Shown: positions 1-10,626 of the stretch, one piece after another | Layout: each line of letters starts with the position of its first letter | How positions within the stretch are numbered: position 1 is the first letter of the stretch | NCBI GenBank assembly: GCA_023634235.1 | Contig: JAMKCF010000006.1 | Location: forward strand, 9,887,751-9,951,750 | Length of the DNA: 64,000 nucleotides | From: Pisaster brevispinus | Taxonomy: Eukaryota; Echinodermata; Asteroidea; Forcipulatida; Asteriidae | Reading direction: 5' to 3' | Position numbers and translations under genes: made by a program | The notes under the pieces: generated by a model | Database searches by the model: none | Told to the model about the DNA's origin: nothing | What the model saw: only the letters and a program-made list of their open reading frames with translations

Positions 1-496
1 TTTGTGTTTCCAGGTAACTCTCTGACTATGTTTACGAAAATTATGAACAAATAATCAAAATGAATGTTTTTGAAATGATTAATTTTACAACATGATTAAG
101 TAAAACATGAGAAGTTTTCCCACATGAAATCATATATTGGACAACAAAAAGTGACAGTTTATCAGTATAGATTATAATGATTATTACATATAGTGACACA
201 AAGGTCAAATTGCATGTCAACTTACAATAGAAAACATAAAACATATGGGAAACAGTAAACAGATAGATAGAAAAACAATAACATTTTTTTATATCAAGAA
301 TCAAGCAAAATTAAATGTTCAACTGTTTAAAAGGCTTTTGTCAAATCAAATCATATATTGGCAAACAAAAGTTCCAGTACATGTACAGATGTACATAAGT
401 TATTAGCATTATCATATAGTGACACACAGGTCACATTGCATGACCATTTACAATATTAAACATCAAAATTGTGGGAAACAGTAAACATGCAAAAAA

Positions 497-720
497 TGGT
501 TAACGGCCTAACGCTTTGACCCTAGAAGAGTCTTTCATGAGGGCCAAATGACAACACATAACACATTCAAACAAGTATACTGGTGGAACAGAAGCGGTCA
601 GGGGCTCGTGTAACCACAGGAGGTTGAAAACACAAAAGACAAAATCAAAGATGGGAAGAGGGAGAAAAAGTTAAAACTAGTGAATAAGACTAAAAAGGGG
701 AATATCTGTGGAAAAAAGCG
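497..720 (+). repeat. Dispersed repeat family D (copy 1)
   Basis: Shares long similarity with 14,020-14,352 (reverse) and 55,725-56,045. Common words are the cctagaagagtcttt / ctaaatgacaacaca head and a tail of 'cacaaaagacaaaatcaaaga'-like sequence. It is non-coding. Confidence 0.6.
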
Positions 721-922
721 AAGGCAAAAACAGTAAACAATATGGACAAAACAAAACAATTTGTCAAGAAACAAGCAAAATGTAAACCAAGACTCATTTT
801 CCTAAAGCACGCATACTAACAGATTTGACATTGAGTACCGGAATGTATTGATTGCGTTTGTGTAAGTTAGCGATGCGTGTAAGCTTGCGTGTCATACGTA
901 TGTTTAAACACTCCTCAACGCC

Positions 923-928
923 TTTATT
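923..928 (-). terminator. Candidate poly(A) signal, sarcospan-like gene
   Basis: AATAAA on the minus strand about 690 bases after the stop codon. It is the first canonical hexamer noticed downstream. In AT-rich DNA this occurs by chance. Confidence 0.25.
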
Positions 929-1210
929 TCACACATTTAAACATGGCCATGTGATCTCCTCTCGACCAATCAGAAGGGATAAACTGTCCAGGGTATTTAT
1001 GAATACTTTAAACGCAGGAATACAAAGCATCAAAAGACTTTTCAGTTCTCAGGGCTCTAGGTCAGTTAGATAATTTCTTTGTCAATTTGTTCCTAATGCC
1101 TACCTGAACTAAGTGAAGGTGTCCTTCTATGACCGACAAACCCCACTGTTGGTAGCCCATGCTGTCAGGAAGAAAAACACAATTAGTAATGACATTGGAA
1201 TAGGAGATAG

Positions 1211-1337
1211 GAGACTTTGGAACGCTAGGTGGCAGCAGACTTACTACTGTTTACGTAGTTCTGAGCATGCGCTCATCACTGAGAACAATGGATTTACCTG
1301 GTAAGTCTGCTGCCACCTAGCATCCCAAAAGTCCCCC
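1211..1337. mobile_element. Short inverted-repeat element, 'ggtggcagcagac' family (copy 1)
   Basis: The ends are inverted copies of ggcagcagacttac / gtaagtctgctgcc, extended by cgctaggt and aaaagtccccc. The second copy is at 51,364-51,500. Internal sequence is short and non-coding, as in a MITE. Confidence 0.7.
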
Positions 1338-1615
1338 GTTGCGTGCTTTGATTACTTATTGAGTTAATTGTGTGTTCTGATTAATATTTCTAGTATGAAG
1401 ATGGCCAGCCATGCATTGTTTTTGTCGCATTTTGTGCAACAGTCACGCCATGGTGTGGTATACTACACAAATATTGGATGCATAATGAGTGCATTGTTGC
1501 ATAATAATAACCCCAATTACTCGGCCACCAGAACTTGAGTCCGATGCACTAAGCCGCTTAGCCACAACACACCACATTCTTTATCCCTGATGCAATCAAT
1601 TACATACTTTCTCTT

Positions 1616-1821
1616 TCATAATGAGACCCAAAGACTACTAACCGCTTCCTTGGTAGCCCGCCTCTGAGAACACATCAGCATGAACAACAGAGTGTCCGTC
1701 ACCAAGGTGGCTATACCAGCAAAGCCATAGATGATACATAAGATGTAGAGGAAGTCAATCATGTTATGCTCTATGACGCTACAGCTACGAACACCCTGGA
1801 AGGTAACCTTTTCACTGTCAG
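1616..1821 (-). CDS. Sarcospan-like gene, coding exon 4 (end of loop, TM4, C-terminus)
   Basis: Encodes residues 142-209, from acceptor ctgtag to a TGA stop at 1616-1618. It carries loop cysteine C155, TM4 and a short tail with QRR. A weak donor-like site (gcg|gttagt) about 20 codons before the stop leaves the true C-terminus open. Confidence 0.65.
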
Positions 1822-4800
1822 CTACAGGCAAATTAAAACAAAAACAAGAATTTTGTATTTTATTGTATGGCTTCCACATGAATCATAAAACCACCAAAAG
1901 GCTGACAATATTACGATTTACATAGTTTACAATTTAAATAATTACAAACATGAGCAAAAGAAACAATCAATATGAATAAAAATATAAAACATCAACAAAA
2001 TTAGGACAACAAAAAAACAAGTTTAAAAGGAAGACAGCACCTTTCAGCTTTGCACCAGCTGTGCCACAAAGTGACTGAAAAAAAGAAAACCCAAACAAAC
2101 AAACAAACAAAACAAAACAAAAACACAGGCCTCGAAATAACCCACGGCACCCACAGCAATTGCCGTGGTGCCCTGTGCTTTTGCTGTGGTGCCCTTTGCA
2201 AAGTTCCAATACAAATTTTAATTTTCCTCATAGAATGCCCCTTACCAGAGGAAAATTGCCATGCCCTTTCAAGAGCGAAGTTCAAGGCCTGAAACAGAAA
2301 CATGAAAAATAATTTCATGATCCTGTCTAGTTAGGGCAATATGGATTATCTGTAGCGCTCGGTGTTACATGTGGTTTGACAAAGCCTGGTGTTAAAGTTG
2401 CTCAAAGGTGCAACATTACAAGTGTTTAAATGCCTCTCTGTAGGTAGTAAGTGGCAAAACTTTGTTGAACATCGAAGACTGTTAGCAAAATTGAGCAACA
2501 GATTACTACATCTAGATTCTAAGGTTGGAATGCTCAGACTAGTGTTTCTTTTTTTTTCAAAAAAGAAAAACAAATCATCTGAAGAATTCCTTGACTCCAA
2601 GCACATAATGAAGACACAATTGGGGTGGGGTGGGATGGGATGGTACCGCCACGCCCTTACATCGAGCACCAATCGAGAACGCTTATTTCTGTTTCAACTC
2701 ATTTGTTGCGAGTGTGACTTTGTTATTCCAAAAAAAGATACAACTATAAATCACTCAAATTCTTATGCTGACCTCCAGGCAGGATGATTCCTGTGCTGTT
2801 GTTCTCTTTAGCAGATAGGATATAACACTGGCATTCAGATAGTGAGGTGTGGTACACACAGGCGCTGAAACTACCTAGAAATGGGATTGATACTATCCCA
2901 ACGGAGACGGCTTGTAGAGCACACACACAAAACGTCAGACAGTTGACTGCAATGGCAAAATAGATCTGAAGAACACAAAAAAACACAATTATATAGGGGT
3001 AGGGTACTGAGCAGGGTTCTCATCATCAGGCCTTGTTGATACGCGCAGGGAAAAAATGTAAAAAATTGTTTGACTACAGATCAAATACTTTTTTACAACA
3101 AAATAACTCTTTAAAATAATGAAATGACAAATACAAAGGAAATACAAATACCCTCAAAATGAAGCTGGAAGAGAAAATCTGGGATGGGAAAGAGAAGGGG
3201 AGGCAAGGGCTGAGGTTGAGCACACAGGAACAGTAGGAGTTTGCAGAGTTTGTTGCATTTTTCAACCATCTTGCAATTTTCAGACATTTTTTTACCAGAA
3301 TTTTACAAGAAAGTTCAGTTTGTTAGAGAACTTACCAGAATGTTTGGTCGTTTCTTGAGTAGAACGGACATGATGACTCCCGTTAAAATAAGCTGCAATC
3401 AAATTAAAATAAAAACACTATTAGAACAAGTAAGACAAATGACACATTTTCACCCTATACTTCCTTTAAAAAACAAAAAACACAACTGATCAAAAACAAA
3501 CTGTGTAACAATTAAATATAATAAGTATTTGTTTTAAACTTGTAATAGCACGCATAATTTTTTTTTAACTCATCAAAATCCCTATTTTACATGTATGCTT
3601 GCCTAATGTTTGAAGAGGTATCGTAAAAGTAATTAAGAAAACAATTCAAGTTAATAATATACAATGCAATTAAGCTAGCTAAGCACATTCATACAAATTT
3701 ATTGTCATGAAAAGTAAGTAATCAAATAAATAACATACGAGCAAACACACTGATATGTATACACAACAAGGTTTTATAAACATGCAATGCACACACACAA
3801 TGTAAATGTTCCCCTCGTGTACATTATGGGGGACCAAGACGAAGACCATCAAAAAGTGATCTATTTAAAGAACATTCTTGAGACCTCGATTGTTCCCACT
3901 TGGCGTCACATAGCGTAAAGTCAGCCATCTTTACGGGCAATGATATTTCATTTTTGAATGCGCAACGCGTAAATACTACATGCGGCTTGCGGGCTGTTGT
4001 CAAATTCCTCACATGGTCCATGAACCCCTTGGCTGTGTAGAAAAATTAGAATGCTTGATGCAGCCTACAGCCAAAACTTATGTTGCCCATAAAGATGGCG
4101 TCTATCAGGACCTATCTATCAAAATAGAGAATGCAACTATGCATCATGTACATGTTCAACGGAAACTGGATAACACTGGGATCAGTGAGGAATAACATAT
4201 TGGACACAAACTATGCATTTGAAATTTTATTTTACACCAACTACGTGCATACTAGCAATCACAAACACGGAGGCTCAATAAACCTGGTGGATGAACAATG
4301 ATAAAATGACCCGCTCTATATCAACTGAGAACAGAAGGAGCTTCCCCTTTCCTCAAGGGTCAGCTTCACCAGGGTTGCATTTTGCTTGGGTGAACAGAAT
4401 AGACACGTTTACGCAAATTCTCATGTTCAGTGGAACCGATTATATGAGTGCAAAGCTGACTTAATCAATGTCAACATGGCACCCACAGTCATGCAAATTT
4501 CTTTAAATTTCATAGATCTTACTTATTAGACTATTCATGCATGGACAAATGGAAACATTTTGATGCACTTTGAAAGTACGAAAACAAGAACTAATAATCT
4601 AATTCATAACCAAACACACACAAAAATAAACTCAACTCAACTACAAGAAATTTTACAATCAAATGTCCATGCCCTTAAGTCTGTACACTGACTTTTAAAT
4701 TTACAACATATCTTACCAAGACAGCAGCGACATATGTGGGAACACTGCCCTCAATGTGGTACAGTGAGGCCGTCAGTCCTCTGGCTACGATGTACAAAAT

Positions 4801-4890
4801 CAGTAAGACCACGCCCAACAAACAGACAAATGCCCCTGAGATGGGTAACATCAGAAGGCTGTCTGTGCAGACGAACCTCTTCATTGTCAT
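1616..4890 (-). CDS. Sarcospan-like four-pass membrane protein (complete, 4 coding exons)
   Basis: The coding exons, in order of translation, are 4717-4890, 3336-3392, 2773-2965 and 1616-1821. Every boundary is GT-AG and the phases agree (0, 0, 1), giving 209 residues. The protein has four hydrophobic segments (about residues 12-40, 51-72, 78-107 and 163-191). A large loop between segments 3 and 4 holds four cysteines (C113, C122, C124, C155), including the motif SECQC, and an NNST glycosylation site. Four helices with a C...CxC...C loop match the sarcospan family, a tetraspan partner of the dystrophin-glycoprotein complex in vertebrate muscle; the CxC loop is the strongest resemblance. The ATG at 4890 has a good context (accATGa), with an in-frame stop seven codons upstream. 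The N-terminus is shorter than in vertebrate sarcospan. The last residues could be altered by an undetected further splice. Other CD20-like or tetraspan families are possible alternatives. Confidence 0.72.
2773..2965 (-). CDS. Sarcospan-like gene, coding exon 3 (TM3 and start of Cys loop)
   Basis: Encodes residues 78-141. It has acceptor cttcag and donor GGAG|gtcagc, ending in phase 1. It contains TM3, the loop cysteines C113, C122 and C124, and the NNST glycosylation site. Confidence 0.75.
3336..3392 (-). CDS. Sarcospan-like gene, coding exon 2 (end of TM2)
   Basis: A 57-bp exon encoding residues 59-77 (LILTGVIMSVLLKKRPNIL). It has acceptor ttgcag and donor CTG|gtaagt, both phase 0. It completes the second membrane helix and ends with the basic cytoplasmic turn KKR. 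Confidence 0.75.
3923..4099. mobile_element. Inverted-repeat element, 'gccatcttta' family (copy 1)
   Basis: Ends gccatctttacgggcaa and ttgcccataaagatggc are inverted copies. Further copies lie at 31,952-32,130 and 36,122-36,523. Confidence 0.6.
4717..4890 (-). CDS. Sarcospan-like gene, coding exon 1 (TM1 and part of TM2)
   Basis: Encodes residues 1-58. The donor reads CTTG|gtaag and the exon ends in phase 0. An acceptor-like CAG just upstream suggests the exon starts near 4915 with about 25 bases of 5' UTR. Confidence 0.75.
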
Positions 4891-5164
4891 GGTGACCTCT
4901 CTTTTCACCTATGACCTGAGGTTCAAACTAGTAAACTGGCGTGTAGACCAGGGATGGACTTTTATATCTGCAGCAGCTGCCATAACTCTATAATTTGGGA
5001 TCTTACAAAGACAAATATACAAAAAAGAATTGATGTGAAACTAGAGAAAAATGTGGAAGGGAAAAGTTTAGTGTAGTCCTCCATACATTTTAAATTATGA
5101 TTACTGTCATGTCATATTTGTTTTTTACCCTACAGATGTGTGATAGGCACTGTATACTTAGTGG

Positions 5165-5295
5165 TTTCTCGACACTGCAGGAAAATAAAATCCAACTGTA
5201 GGCTTAGGCCTACTACTTGAGTGGGATTTGAACCCGTGACCTCTGCCATTCTAATCTAGAGCAGTATGTCTTACCACTACACTTGACCAACGATT
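5165..5295 (-). mobile_element. tRNA-derived SINE, family B
   Basis: The minus strand has a tRNA-like head with a B-box-like 'ggttcaaatcccac' followed by a body seen also at 15,515-15,625, 17,187-17,370, 49,925-50,060, 59,630-59,750 and 62,003-62,130. Confidence 0.55.
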
Positions 5296-6827
5296 AATTC
5301 TAGATACTGGAGTACGTACAAAGGAAACTGAAGTTATTGCTGGCTGAAGACCAGAAAATGTACACTACCAATGACCATTTTGAAATCGCGGAGGCCCCAA
5401 AATAGGAGAGTCCTATAAGGCTCATGGGGGAGCCTTATAGAAGTAACCACTAAGCATCGTCATGATGGTACACAGCCCCATAAATAATGCAAACTTACAC
5501 TGGGATGGAGTCCAGCTTAAATTGGCACTACTGATGGGGCTAGATAGTGAACGCTCCTTCTTGTCGGCTTTGGATCAACATGACCAAACATTATTATTCA
5601 AACCGTGCAATGTTTTCAAAGCTCATCGTCTTGATTGTTTTGAACCATTGATGATTGAAACGGCTTTAAAATTTTTGCATTTGATTCAAAATATAAACAT
5701 CAATTAATGAGCAGGGAAAGCATGACCAGTAACCATGTTTGTAAATTTACAGTAATCTGCCATTTTAAACACATAGGCCAATCATAAAAAATAATTATAA
5801 ATATCATAGCCAAATATTCAGAAATTCAATAAATAATCAGTTGTTTGACCAGTATGGGATCAATGACCAGTCTGGGATCAATGACTAGTTCCGGATCACT
5901 TCAACTTTTCAATAACCACTTTATAATTGTATTACTTCTCACAACTGCACAAGAACAATTTCTGTTTTAATGTACATGTGCGGATAACAACCAAGAGGCC
6001 CTGAACCAACGAACCCAGAATAAAGTGCCAAACATCAACAAGTAAATTCTGGCAATTTTTCTGAAGTTTGTCTGCCATCAGGCCTAGAATTTCATCTTTG
6101 GGATAAAATCAACCGATCCTGAACTGTTCAAACAGGTGATGATACTTTTCTTGAAGGCTCTTCAAAAGTATTATATTTTTTTGTCAATAGATACTTGGTG
6201 AGTTTTAACTTTTATGACATGTTTAGGTAAACTGCTCTACTATTTTGTTAAGATGTCAAAGAGATTGCAACAAAAACAATGAGAATTCAAAAGTGATCAG
6301 GAACTGCTGGTCAAACGACTGTATAGTGAAGTATTGGTATTGTTTTGAATTTGATTAGGCCTACCATGGAGGTAGCTACCTCCATGGGCCTACTCACTAT
6401 ACATGCTATACTGTACACATGCAGCTGTACTGTGTGTTGCATTTTGATTCAATTTTAAGTGATTAATAAATCAAGAGTGGGCAACATAGTCATTACGGCT
6501 ACACAGTCAAGTTTTTAATGTTATGCACACTTCTTATAAAAGCAAGACATCCTTTTAAAGTTTTCACTTTCAGTAACTGGGTGTGTACAATCGATAGCAT
6601 TCTTCAAATCGTTAGTCATCGTATCGTATCGTACACACATTGTTGCGTACACACAATTTAGAAAAACCACACTCCAAATTGTTCTCTTCCCTATTTCACT
6701 GTCCAAATTTACTTACGGTATCATCTCCCAACCGTTGTTTTTCATACCGAGGGAAAAGTGTTCATTTTGCATAAATTATTTGCTTCCATCATAAAAACGC
6801 ATTATAATAAAATCGTATGGAATTTAC

Positions 6828-6950
6828 CTCCGGTGACATCGAACCGTTACCCTGCAGCTGTTGAACATTAGCGTTTAGTGTGTGAAATGCAGCGTTCCTA
6901 GCAATCAACTAAGAGTAGTTCCACCGCGCGGTGGCGCCATAACATTTTTG
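6828..6950 (-). promoter_or_regulatory. Possible non-coding first exon and promoter of the sarcospan-like gene
   Basis: The minus strand has a good donor (GGAG|gtaaat, last exon base 6828) about 1.9 kb upstream of the start codon, and the coding exon has an acceptor just before its ATG. A 14-bp perfect palindrome (ccaccgcgcggtgg, 6921-6934) lies in the only GC-rich patch nearby. No TATA box was seen. The upstream limit is a guess; only the donor is directly visible. Confidence 0.35.
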
Positions 6951-7149
6951 TGCTGAGGAGGAGTGCTGGGGAGGAGTGCTGGGGAGGGGTGGGCGGGGTT
7001 AGCCGAAGGCCCTAGAAAGGGGATTTATGAACCAATTACATCTAGGGTTGTTGACATACACACACACACTGGTCCCTGACCAATGATATCACAACTGCAC
7101 CAATGTGTAGTAAGTACTGTATGATCCCTATCTTAAAAAATAATAATAA

Positions 7150-7660
7150 TAACATGCCCCTTATCAAAATGTCCAATTCATTCAAGAATTGGATTTAGTT
7201 CATGAGTTGGTGTGAGTTGGTTTATATTGGAATACTGAATTTCCAATTGGAATAAAATCTTAGACCAACTCAGTCCAATTGGAAACTCAACTGGAGTCAG
7301 TTGGCTTCGGATTTAATTGAATTGGAATTAGTTTGAGTTTGTTTCTACCAATTGGAAATTTCACCTCCCAATATTTTTCCAATTGGAAATTTTATTTCCG
7401 AACAGGGTCCACTTGGAAAAACAATCTTCACATTATTCCAATGTCACCAATTACTTAATAGAATTACTTAATTGCACTGTTTTAAATCCCTCGAGTGGGG
7501 GTGTGTCAGCCCAATTGGTACAAACTATACTTTTTTTGCTCAATGGTCCCATGATCTGTATCAATCTGTCGGACAATCGGCTGTCAGACCAGTGGGTAAA
7601 ACACACAATATTGGAAAAATTCCAATTGGTTCCAATTGGAAATCTTGGTAAGGGCCATTC
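7150..7660. repeat. Cluster of CCAATTGG palindromes
   Basis: Seven exact CCAATTGG octamers, most extended to ttccaattggaa, plus many half sites, within about 400 bases. There is no coding content. Confidence 0.7.
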
Positions 7661-7739
7661 TTATAAAGCGCTTTTATCACAGGGCGTTTCAAAGTGCTCC
7701 ACAGGCCTAAGAAAAATCCATAGGCAACTTGGATTGAAT

Positions 7740-10207
7740 TAGAACCATGACCCATGCAAACCATTCCTCTTTGGAATTTACAGACCTATTTGTTATTGAT
7801 GTCCAATGATGTCATGTTTCCAGGCACTCTGAAAGAGTATCAAATTGACATTATTTTACCATTTTAATGTGACGTTAGAGACTTGTAATTTCCTCCCAAC
7901 TTTTATGAGGATTCTATCTATTGGTAAAAATGAGTGCATCAAACATTTTAGTTTGGTCTTGGAGACCCTCTTTATTGAAAATGTGGTAACCAGTTTATTA
8001 CTGTAGTGACATGTGGGACTTACTTGCAAAGTGTGAGATTGGCGTGGTTGTTTTCTTTGTATAAATAAACACATTTGATTTAGAAAATGTTTAACAAAGA
8101 TTGGAATAAAATAAAGAGATTAAGAGAGATCTGTCAAAGGAGCAGAGCTCCAAATAAACCTTGTGTTCAGACATCATCAATTCATCGGTGTAAATCGACA
8201 AGTTATTATGTGTTGGTGGTCACTCACTATTAATATTCAGTCCACACTAAACAAAGAACCTCCAAAACAGGAGAGTTTCTACGCGAGACCCTTCACTACT
8301 AAATTAAAGTAACCCAGGACCCAACTCGTCCCATTACTCTTAGGTACCATTCTTTTTCTTCTCGTACAAACCAGTTCAGAGTCTCTTTTTTTTAACCCAG
8401 TGCTATTCATCCTCTAAACTCTTTTTCTGTTTAATTAGAAGCCTTGCATTTTGTTCTTTTTATCAGCTATAGAAATGTTAGATGTTTTTCTCTTTCTGTT
8501 GAAGTTCCCTTTTTAATTGTGTATTAGTGCATGCATCTGAATGTTTTTAGTGCATACTGAGGAAACAAAATTTAGTTTCACTTTTTATTTGTAAACTGTG
8601 AAAAAAATAAATAAAATTTAATTGAATTTAGGGACAAAATAAAATTAATGCTACAAATAAAATATCAAATAAAAAAACACAAACAAATCTTTGCTGAAAG
8701 CAAAAAATAACACAAGTTTTCTCAAAATATAAAGGTCCCAAATGCCACAATTTTATTTCCAGTATTTTGCATAATAACGTTTGTAAAACTAACTTGATAA
8801 CTTCCCTCCAGCCCCCTCCTAAAAAAATTCATAAAAAGTACCATATACTTAATTGTTTAATAAGCAAATAATCCATATCAATTTGCAGAAAAATAGTACA
8901 GTTGTTTATAATTTCAGACAGGTACAAACTAGTGGCAAACAAGACAAGCAACTTTGATTGAATTAGTTTACAAATATCAAATAGGCAGTTAACTTTAAAT
9001 ACTAAGTATGTAGCATTATGTTTTCAAAACGTTTTGAAGTTACTTTCTACAAACAAAGCAATTCTATTCTATTTTCAAACTAAGTTTTACAAAAATTTTG
9101 TCAAAAGACAGTGATTATGAAAATTGTCTCGCAGATAGAAAAACTGGCCTGCATGAAATGACAAGAGCGTAATTATTATAAAAAAGGTTTTCTAACTACA
9201 AAGGTACAATTAAACCTACCAATAAACAAACATCTTTATACATCACAGCAACATGATCAAAGTATGAATTACTTTTAAATTAAGGTCTGTCATACTCACG
9301 GTAAGGATGTTTGTTACCTTGTGTACACAAAAGATAAACTGTTCAAGTGATGGCCTTTGCACAATTTGTTTGGCGAAATTAAAATATTGCTTGGCAGACT
9401 GTTGTGTGCAAAGCAAAAATTTTGAATGGATTGTCCAGTCACTTCATGGCAATTAGCTAGTAACTTGTCTTTGATCAGTGGGAGTTACATGGCCAGATTT
9501 TCGCTGATAGTTTGTTTCAAGAATTGTTTCTTTGAACAAATTTTGACAGATGACTCTGTTTCAAAAAACGAAAAAATATTCAAAAACTTTCTCATATGCA
9601 ATTGACAAAGCACAAAATACATTTTACTTGCACAATTGTTTGTACATGGCTGATGGAAATAATTTAACGTCGGGATTCCAACAATAATTCATTTTTAGTT
9701 TTTAACAAACTACCACTGATCATTGCCAGATTTTTGTTCAAGCAATTTTCTCCAACCTTTAAAAATAACTACTTAAAATTTAAATCTTATTTTTCAGATC
9801 AAATCGGCCAACTATTGGATCTAGCATCTTTAACTTATATACACATGTACCAAGTAAAATGTGTGTGCATGGAACATTTTTTCTCTTACGAATTTTGACA
9901 GATGAGTCTGTATAAAAAAAACATACACAAATTTGTGACACAGGCCTCGGACAATGTACAAAATAAATGTAAAATGCACTGTTTTTACATCAGTAAATGA
10001 CTGATGGACATGAGATAGTGTTGAGATCCCGACAATAATTCATTTTAAATTAACTAAATAATTCATTTTTACCCATGTACCAAGTGATGTATGTGCTTAA
10101 CAGCTGAATGGAATTATATGTACCCTTGTTGTTTACTTGAATAAATTTAAAACTAAATCACTTCATAAACTGTAGGTTGAGCCACATCACCATTACACAA
10201 TGAACAC
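7740..10207. other. Intergenic spacer, AT-rich, no gene seen
   Basis: Lies between the lectin 3' end and the sarcospan-like gene. It holds repeat fragments (7,760-8,060 resembles 60,220-60,780) and otherwise AT-rich DNA with many stops in all frames. I see no exon here. Confidence 0.6.
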
Positions 10208-10213
10208 TTTATT
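10208..10213 (-). terminator. Candidate poly(A) signal of the lectin gene
   Basis: AATAAA on the minus strand about 150 bases after the stop codon, a usual distance for a short 3' UTR. Confidence 0.4.
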
Positions 10214-10360
10214 TTATGAACCGATTAACCGAAATAACCTAGCCACATCCCAACATCTGTGTCTGGTCAAATCTCTTGATTCATAAACATGGATTAACAG
10301 GCAACACCTCCAGTAACAAACCTTGAGCAAACCAAGCATTCAAGAACGATCAGAAAACGA

Positions 10361-10626
10361 TTACAATGCAATACCTTCCTCACTTTGGCTGTCTGAACCA
10401 TTCTTATGGCTGCCTGATCCTTCAGCTTCGTCCTCAGGTCCTCTGGTTCGAAGCTCAACGTCCGTGTTGAGTCTGACATTACGGGGACCTTCTGGGTCAT
10501 CACTGCTCAGCTCTTTGTCATTCTTTTTATCACAGAGGTAGCATGCGCCCACCAGAAAGACTATCAATGCAACTGCTCCTCCAACGATGATTCCAACTAA
10601 AGGACCAACTCCAATACCTGATTGGG
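10361..10626 (-). CDS. Lectin last exon: membrane helix and cytoplasmic tail
   Basis: It has acceptor ttgtag and TAA stop at 10361-10363. The helix (about 1486-1512) is Gly/Val/Ile-rich and ends ACYLC, followed by the stop-transfer DKK. The 56-residue tail is strongly acidic (SSDDPEGP, PEDEAEG, SQSEEG) and ends IAL. It lacks the Tyr-based internalisation signal usual in this family. Confidence 0.9.

Noticed and set aside
2001..2318. 105- and 80-codon frames rich in Phe/Cys on the minus strand, and an antisense plus frame
   Set aside because: They lie in the last intron of the sarcospan-like gene, in low-complexity aaac-rich DNA and a gtggtgccct repeat.
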